Part shown: piece after piece, positions 6,841 through 10,113 of the stretch
How positions within the stretch are numbered: position 1 is the first letter of the stretch
Layout of the letters: each line of letters starts with the position of its first letter
Assembly (NCBI GenBank): GCA_013298325.1
Contig: JAAFHJ010000127.1
Coordinates: 1-10,113, forward strand
Length of the DNA: 10,113 nt
DNA from: Myxococcales bacterium
GTDB taxonomy: Bacteria > Myxococcota_A > Polyangia > Polyangiales > Polyangiaceae
Direction of reading: 5' to 3'
Notes under the pieces: model-generated
Seen by the model: the letters and a program-made list of their open reading frames with translations, nothing else
Database searches by the model: none
Told to the model about the DNA's origin: nothing
Program-made: the position numbers and the translations under genes

Positions 6841-7380
6841 TTACGGGCGCCCGGCGTCCTCGCCAAGCGGGGCGACCCAAAGCGCTGCGCTATCGACGGG
6901 CGCAGGCGGAAGTGTCGTCGCCACCCCCTCTTTTGTCGGATGGAGGCGACGGGCGGCCTCCACGCAGTGGCGCCCGTCGACCGGCGTTCGGCACAAAAGG
7001 GACGGCGCGTACTGGAGGGCGCCGGCCGCATCCCGTCGCAATTCCCAGGGCGCGAGCGCCTCTCCGTCCTCCAGGACGACGAATCCCCCCTCGCGCCAAT
7101 GCCACCCGGCGGCGCTCGCATCGCGCCCCCAATCGCCGTCTACCCACACCGCATGGGCCGGGCGCGCCGGAATCGTCGCCGGATGCGCGGGCGGTGGAGA
7201 GGTGGGAACCGTTGAAAAATCGACCCCTTCGTGGGCGATCACCGGCGGACGAGGCAGCGTCGCACAGGCGCTGAGGAGCGCGAGGGCGCCCGCTCCGAGG
7301 AATCGTCGTCGTGGCGTCGAATCGGGTTCACGGTGGCGCCAGCGAGCGGGTAGGCGAGGGGGGCACCATGGGAATCTCAT
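6841..7380 (-). CDS. Small lipoprotein with a twin-arginine (Tat) type signal
   Basis: A 179-residue protein from ATG 7380; no other in-frame start precedes the signal sequence. A long polar n-region is followed by P23-R-R-R-F-L28, which fits the twin-arginine consensus (RRxFL), then a hydrophobic core (29-36) and a lipobox L36-S-A-C39. This predicts export by Tat or Sec and lipidation at Cys39. The mature part begins Pro-rich and then has a Trp/Gly pattern (VWVDGDW, GWHWREGGF) reminiscent of short W-rich envelope repeats, plus two Cys (LLCRTP and GRHCVE) that could form a disulfide. I cannot assign a function. It lies upstream of argJ on the same strand, so the two may be co-transcribed, though a functional link is not apparent. 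Its start codon overlaps that of the divergent Omp85 gene. Confidence 0.75.
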   Translation of the reverse strand: MRFPWCPPRLPARWRHREPDSTPRRRFLGAGALALLSACATLPRPPVIAHEGVDFSTVPTSPPPAHPATIPARPAHAVWVDGDWGRDASAAGWHWREGGFVVLEDGEALAPWELRRDAAGALQYAPSLLCRTPVDGRHCVEAARRLHPTKEGVATTLPPAPVDSAALWVAPLGEDAGRP

Positions 7381-7381
7381 G
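7378..7381. other. Overlapping divergent start codons (CATG)
   Basis: The four bases CATG contain the minus-strand ATG of the Tat lipoprotein (7380-7378) and the plus-strand ATG of the Omp85 gene (7379-7381). There is therefore no untranslated space between the two coding regions, and each promoter and ribosome site must lie within the other gene. On the plus strand a G-rich GAGGGGGG (7356-7363) is the nearest Shine-Dalgarno-like sequence but is 15 bases from the ATG. On the minus strand only a weak AGGTCGAG-like match is present. Confidence 0.6.
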
Positions 7382-9559
7382 CGAACTCGACCTGCTCCGC
7401 TAGCACGGCGCCCTTCCGTCGTCCTCCCGGCGGTCGCGGTCCTCCTTGCAGGTTGCACCCACGTTCCCGAAGGGCGGCAAGCGGTGCGCGCGCTCCGCGT
7501 CGAGGGCGTCTCGCAGACCGATCGCGATGATTTGTTCGAGCGCCTGGCGACCGCCCCGTCACCAAAGTTTCTCGGACTCTTCCAGCAAGTTGTTTACGAA
7601 CCGTCCCTTTTTTCGTCGCTAGTCCTCGCCCGCGATCTCGAGCGGATCGAGCGTTTTTACCGGGCCCGAGGCTTCTTGGACGCCCAGGTGCGAGCGGCTC
7701 GCGTCGAAGAGCGGGATGCGACGCACGTCGTTGTGACCATTGAAATTTACGAGGGTTTGCCGACAACGATCGCGACCTCGGTCGTCGAGGAGGGGGGCGC
7801 ACTCCTCGCAACGGCCGATCGCGGAAACCCCGCCCCGACCGACCCGCTCGCCCTTCGACTCGCGCGGACGGTTCGCCGAAGGGCGGCGATCGGAGCCCGC
7901 TTTGATGAAGACGACGTCGCGGCGGCCGAGGAAGCGCTGCGTAGAAACCTGGAAGATGCAGGTTTCCCCTACGCGAAGGTCGCGCGACGAACGGTCCTTC
8001 GCCCCGCCGGCGCCGCCGCAAAGGTCGCCGAGGTCCACTTCGAAGTCACGCGGGGGCCGAAGGCGACGCTTGGGGAAATTATCCTGGAAATTGGGGATTC
8101 TCGCCCCGACCACCTCCGCGTTGCGCACGCCGCGCTTGGCCTCGAAGTCGGTGCGCTCTACACGCGTACGTCCCTCGACGAAGCCCGTCGCGCCCTCCTC
8201 GATCTCGGCCCTTTCGCCACCGTCGACGTGGAGCCGGTCCGCGCGGCGACCGTCCCGACGGAGGCCGAGGTACGCGTCGCCATTCGCGTGACGGCACGCC
8301 CCTCCAAGCTGCGTGCGCTCCGCTTCGGAGGTGGCCTTGAACTCGATGTGATTCGGACCGATTTGCACGGATTGATCCGTTGGGAAAACAAAGATTTCTT
8401 CGGCGCCTATCGGACGTTCTCCATCGACGCACGCCCCGGCGTCGTCCTCTACCCGACCCGCCTTCCTGATTTTCAAAAGCCCGAGCGGCTCTTGGTCGAG
8501 GCCAAAGTCCGCGCCTCGCTCGCAAGTCCGGCATTTTTCGAAGGGCGTACCGTCGGGACTGCCCGTGCAGAATACAACGTGTTCCCCGTTCTGTTGTCGT
8601 CGACGGCGAACGCAGCGACCGTCCTGGGCTACCAGGAGCTCCGTGCCAACGTCGGCGTCGAGCGCCCGTTCGGACGCCTTTTCTTGGCGCCCGGATACGG
8701 AATTCAGGCGAATTTTCCATTTGCCTATGTCGGCGAGAGGGACCCCGATCTCTCGCCGATTCTTCTCCTTTATCCGATGATCGTCGCCCAGTACGATCTC
8801 CGCGACAGCAAGGTCTCCCCCCACCGCGGGGCCTTCTTTTCCCTCGATATTCAAGCGGCCGGTCTCCCCGCCGGGAGCGCCCTCGACCTGCGAATCGCCC
8901 CCGAGGCGCGCGGCTACGTCCCGCTCGGGCGCCGGACGACGCTCGCCCTTCGCGGCGCCTTTGGCTTTCTCGCGCCGTCCAACTATGGCGATACTCTTCG
9001 CGAAAATGCCAGCGGATCGGGCCCGCCGGACGGCGTCTCCCGGGCGCGCTGGGTTCGTGACGTCCAGCTCACCTACCTCCGGGCCTTCTTTGGCGGCGGC
9101 CCCAATTCCAATCGCGGCTATCCGCTTCGCGGCATCGGCCCCCACGGCCTCATCCCCTTTTACAGCCCCGAACAATCGACGACGGCGCTCGAAGCGTCGT
9201 GCAGCTCCGCGGCCACCTACGACGCGTCGAAGTGCGCGCAACCGCTCGGCGGTTTGTCCCTTTGGGAGGCTTCGGCGGAGGTCCGATTTGTCGTCGTCGG
9301 GCCGCTCGGGGGCGCCACCTTCTGCGACGTGGGTGACGTCGGTCCACGCGCATTTTCTCCGCGCTTTGACCGACTCCATCTCTCCTGCGGCTTCGGCATA
9401 CGCTACGGAACGCCAGTGGGTCCGATCCGCCTCGACATCGGTGCGCGCATTCCTGGCGCCCAGCTCCTCGGCGGGGCAAGTGCCGGCGATGACGGCGTCC
9501 CCGGAACGCTCTTCAAGCTTCCGATCGCCATCGCGCTCGGCATCGGGGAAGCATTTTGA
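7379..9559 (+). CDS. tamA: Omp85-superfamily outer membrane protein (TamA/BamA-like) with lipoprotein signal
   Basis: A 726-residue protein. The open frame extends far upstream over argJ, but that part is antisense shadow; the ATG at 7379 is the first in-frame start directly before a signal peptide. Residues 1-26 form a signal with lipobox L23-A-G-C26. Residues about 35-310 are periplasmic and fit about three POTRA domains (for example ALRVEGVSQTDRDD at 38-51 and an ARRALLDLGPF helix near the end). From about 316 (FGGGLELD) a beta-barrel follows, with alternating aromatic strands, the Omp85 loop-6 motif region F570-F-G-G-G then N578-R-G-Y581, a late strand RYGTPVGPIRLDIG, and a terminal Phe as used for barrel recognition. 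Omp85 proteins insert or move polypeptides at the outer membrane. The overlapping downstream tamB-like gene argues for TamA rather than BamA. A Cys26 lipid anchor on a barrel protein is unusual. The exact subfamily is uncertain. Confidence 0.87.
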   Translation: MRTRPAPLARRPSVVLPAVAVLLAGCTHVPEGRQAVRALRVEGVSQTDRDDLFERLATAPSPKFLGLFQQVVYEPSLFSSLVLARDLERIERFYRARGFLDAQVRAARVEERDATHVVVTIEIYEGLPTTIATSVVEEGGALLATADRGNPAPTDPLALRLARTVRRRAAIGARFDEDDVAAAEEALRRNLEDAGFPYAKVARRTVLRPAGAAAKVAEVHFEVTRGPKATLGEIILEIGDSRPDHLRVAHAALGLEVGALYTRTSLDEARRALLDLGPFATVDVEPVRAATVPTEAEVRVAIRVTARPSKLRALRFGGGLELDVIRTDLHGLIRWENKDFFGAYRTFSIDARPGVVLYPTRLPDFQKPERLLVEAKVRASLASPAFFEGRTVGTARAEYNVFPVLLSSTANAATVLGYQELRANVGVERPFGRLFLAPGYGIQANFPFAYVGERDPDLSPILLLYPMIVAQYDLRDSKVSPHRGAFFSLDIQAAGLPAGSALDLRIAPEARGYVPLGRRTTLALRGAFGFLAPSNYGDTLRENASGSGPPDGVSRARWVRDVQLTYLRAFFGGGPNSNRGYPLRGIGPHGLIPFYSPEQSTTALEASCSSAATYDASKCAQPLGGLSLWEASAEVRFVVVGPLGGATFCDVGDVGPRAFSPRFDRLHLSCGFGIRYGTPVGPIRLDIGARIPGAQLLGGASAGDDGVPGTLFKLPIAIALGIGEAF

Positions 9560-10113
9560 GCGAAACATCGCCTAAAAGCACGAAAAAGTCGTTCCTGAAG
9601 GCGGCGCTGCGGCGTGCGACGCAGGCGCTCTTCGTCGCGACCGTCTTCGTCCTCGCAGCGTTGCTTGTGGTCGGGAGCGCCCCCGGGCGCCGGTTCCTTG
9701 CGGGGAAGATCGTCGACAGCCTTCAATCGACGTTTGCCGGTCATTTTTCGATCGATATTTCCGCGCTTTCTCTGTTCCGCGGCGACGTCACTATCGCCCG
9801 CGCGACCGCCCAGTCGCCGGACGGACGGGACGTGTTAACCGCGGAAAACGTTGCCGTCCACGTGGCTCCGCGTGCGCTTGTCGCCGCATTCATTACTGGC
9901 GATCCGATCGAAATTCACGGAAACGCGTCGGTGGGCAACGCAACCATCGACGCGCGTTCCGGGGGCGTCGCCTCCGCCTTCGCGCCGAAAAATCCGATCG
10001 TTTCCACGCCAGAAGTACCCGCCCCCGCGGCACCACCACGACCACCGGGCCGACGTTTCTTCGTCGATGTGCAAGGTGTGAAGGTGGCCCATGCCGCTGT
10101 CACTCTTGCGGAC
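9556..10113 (+). CDS. tamB: TamB-like (DUF490/AsmA-related) periplasmic protein, N-terminal part, truncated by window edge
   Basis: The first 186 codons of a gene that runs off the right edge. The proposed start is TTG at 9556, which shares the bases TTGA with the TGA stop of the Omp85 gene, a typical translational-coupling overlap. No ATG in this frame fits better. Residues 7-20 are basic (KSTKKSFLKAALRR), residues about 23-40 are a transmembrane helix, then APGRRFLAGKIVDSLQ and a beta-rich segment (FSIDISALSLFRGDVTIARA) follow. This matches the N-terminal anchor and the start of the long beta-taco of TamB-like proteins, which span the periplasm from the inner membrane and contact an Omp85 partner. 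TamB-like proteins take part in outer-membrane protein insertion and in phospholipid transport. Only about one tenth of a usual TamB is visible, so a related AsmA-type protein cannot be excluded, but pairing with the upstream gene supports TamB. Confidence 0.8.
   Translation, partial: MSETSPKSTKKSFLKAALRRATQALFVATVFVLAALLVVGSAPGRRFLAGKIVDSLQSTFAGHFSIDISALSLFRGDVTIARATAQSPDGRDVLTAENVAVHVAPRALVAAFITGDPIEIHGNASVGNATIDARSGGVASAFAPKNPIVSTPEVPAPAAPPRPPGRRFFVDVQGVKVAHAAVTLAD

Noticed and set aside
6843..6852. Palindrome CGGGCGCCCG at the end of the Tat lipoprotein gene as a terminator
   Set aside because: It has no loop and only a short AAATTT follows, and it lies within coding sequence. Such short palindromes are expected by chance at this GC content.
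6281..7378. The N-terminal 366 codons of the long plus-strand frame leading into the Omp85 gene
   Set aside because: They are antisense to argJ and the Tat lipoprotein, rich in Arg/Ser/Pro and without motifs. A signal peptide begins exactly at the ATG at 7379.
7619..9568. A 649-codon minus-strand open frame opposite the Omp85 gene
   Set aside because: It has no recognisable fold or motif. The plus strand encodes a coherent POTRA and barrel protein, so this is a high-GC artefact.

Overview
The window is GC-rich, gene-dense bacterial chromosome. It most resembles a member of the Myxococcota (Polyangia-like delta-proteobacteria). That assignment is an inference from a eukaryote-like Ser/Thr kinase with one membrane pass and a periplasmic tail, a Gly/Asp-rich von Willebrand factor A (VWA) lipoprotein, Tat and Sec lipoproteins, a TamA/TamB-type outer-membrane pair, and strong G/C bias at third codon positions. 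I see no rRNA, tRNA, CRISPR array, insertion sequence, integrase or phage gene. Coding density is high and no gene-free stretch exceeds about 140 bases.

Layout from left to right: (1) the 3' end of htpG (Hsp90), followed by a GC-rich hairpin terminator; (2) a secreted VWA-domain lipoprotein with a clear Shine-Dalgarno; (3) a strong hairpin terminator lying between that gene and a convergent minus-strand SAM-dependent methyltransferase of the TrmN6/HemK-like type; (4) a short divergent gap, then a plus-strand membrane-anchored Ser/Thr protein kinase; (5) a small single-pass membrane protein of unknown function; (6) on the minus strand, argJ (arginine biosynthesis), preceded on the same strand by a small Tat-type lipoprotein; (7) on the plus strand, a TamA/BamA-like Omp85 protein carrying a lipobox, with its stop overlapping the TTG start of a TamB-like gene that runs off the right edge.

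Most of this is housekeeping plus cell-envelope functions: protein folding, RNA or protein methylation, signalling, arginine synthesis and outer-membrane protein assembly. The only pair with a clear shared job is the Omp85/TamB pair. In known systems TamA (outer membrane) and TamB (anchored in the inner membrane, spanning the periplasm) work together in envelope assembly and lipid transport. I did not find convincing evidence of a new multi-gene defence or metabolic system. The most unusual spot is near 7379, where the ATG starts of two divergent lipoprotein-type genes overlap by two bases, and one of those genes encodes an outer-membrane barrel protein that appears to be lipidated.
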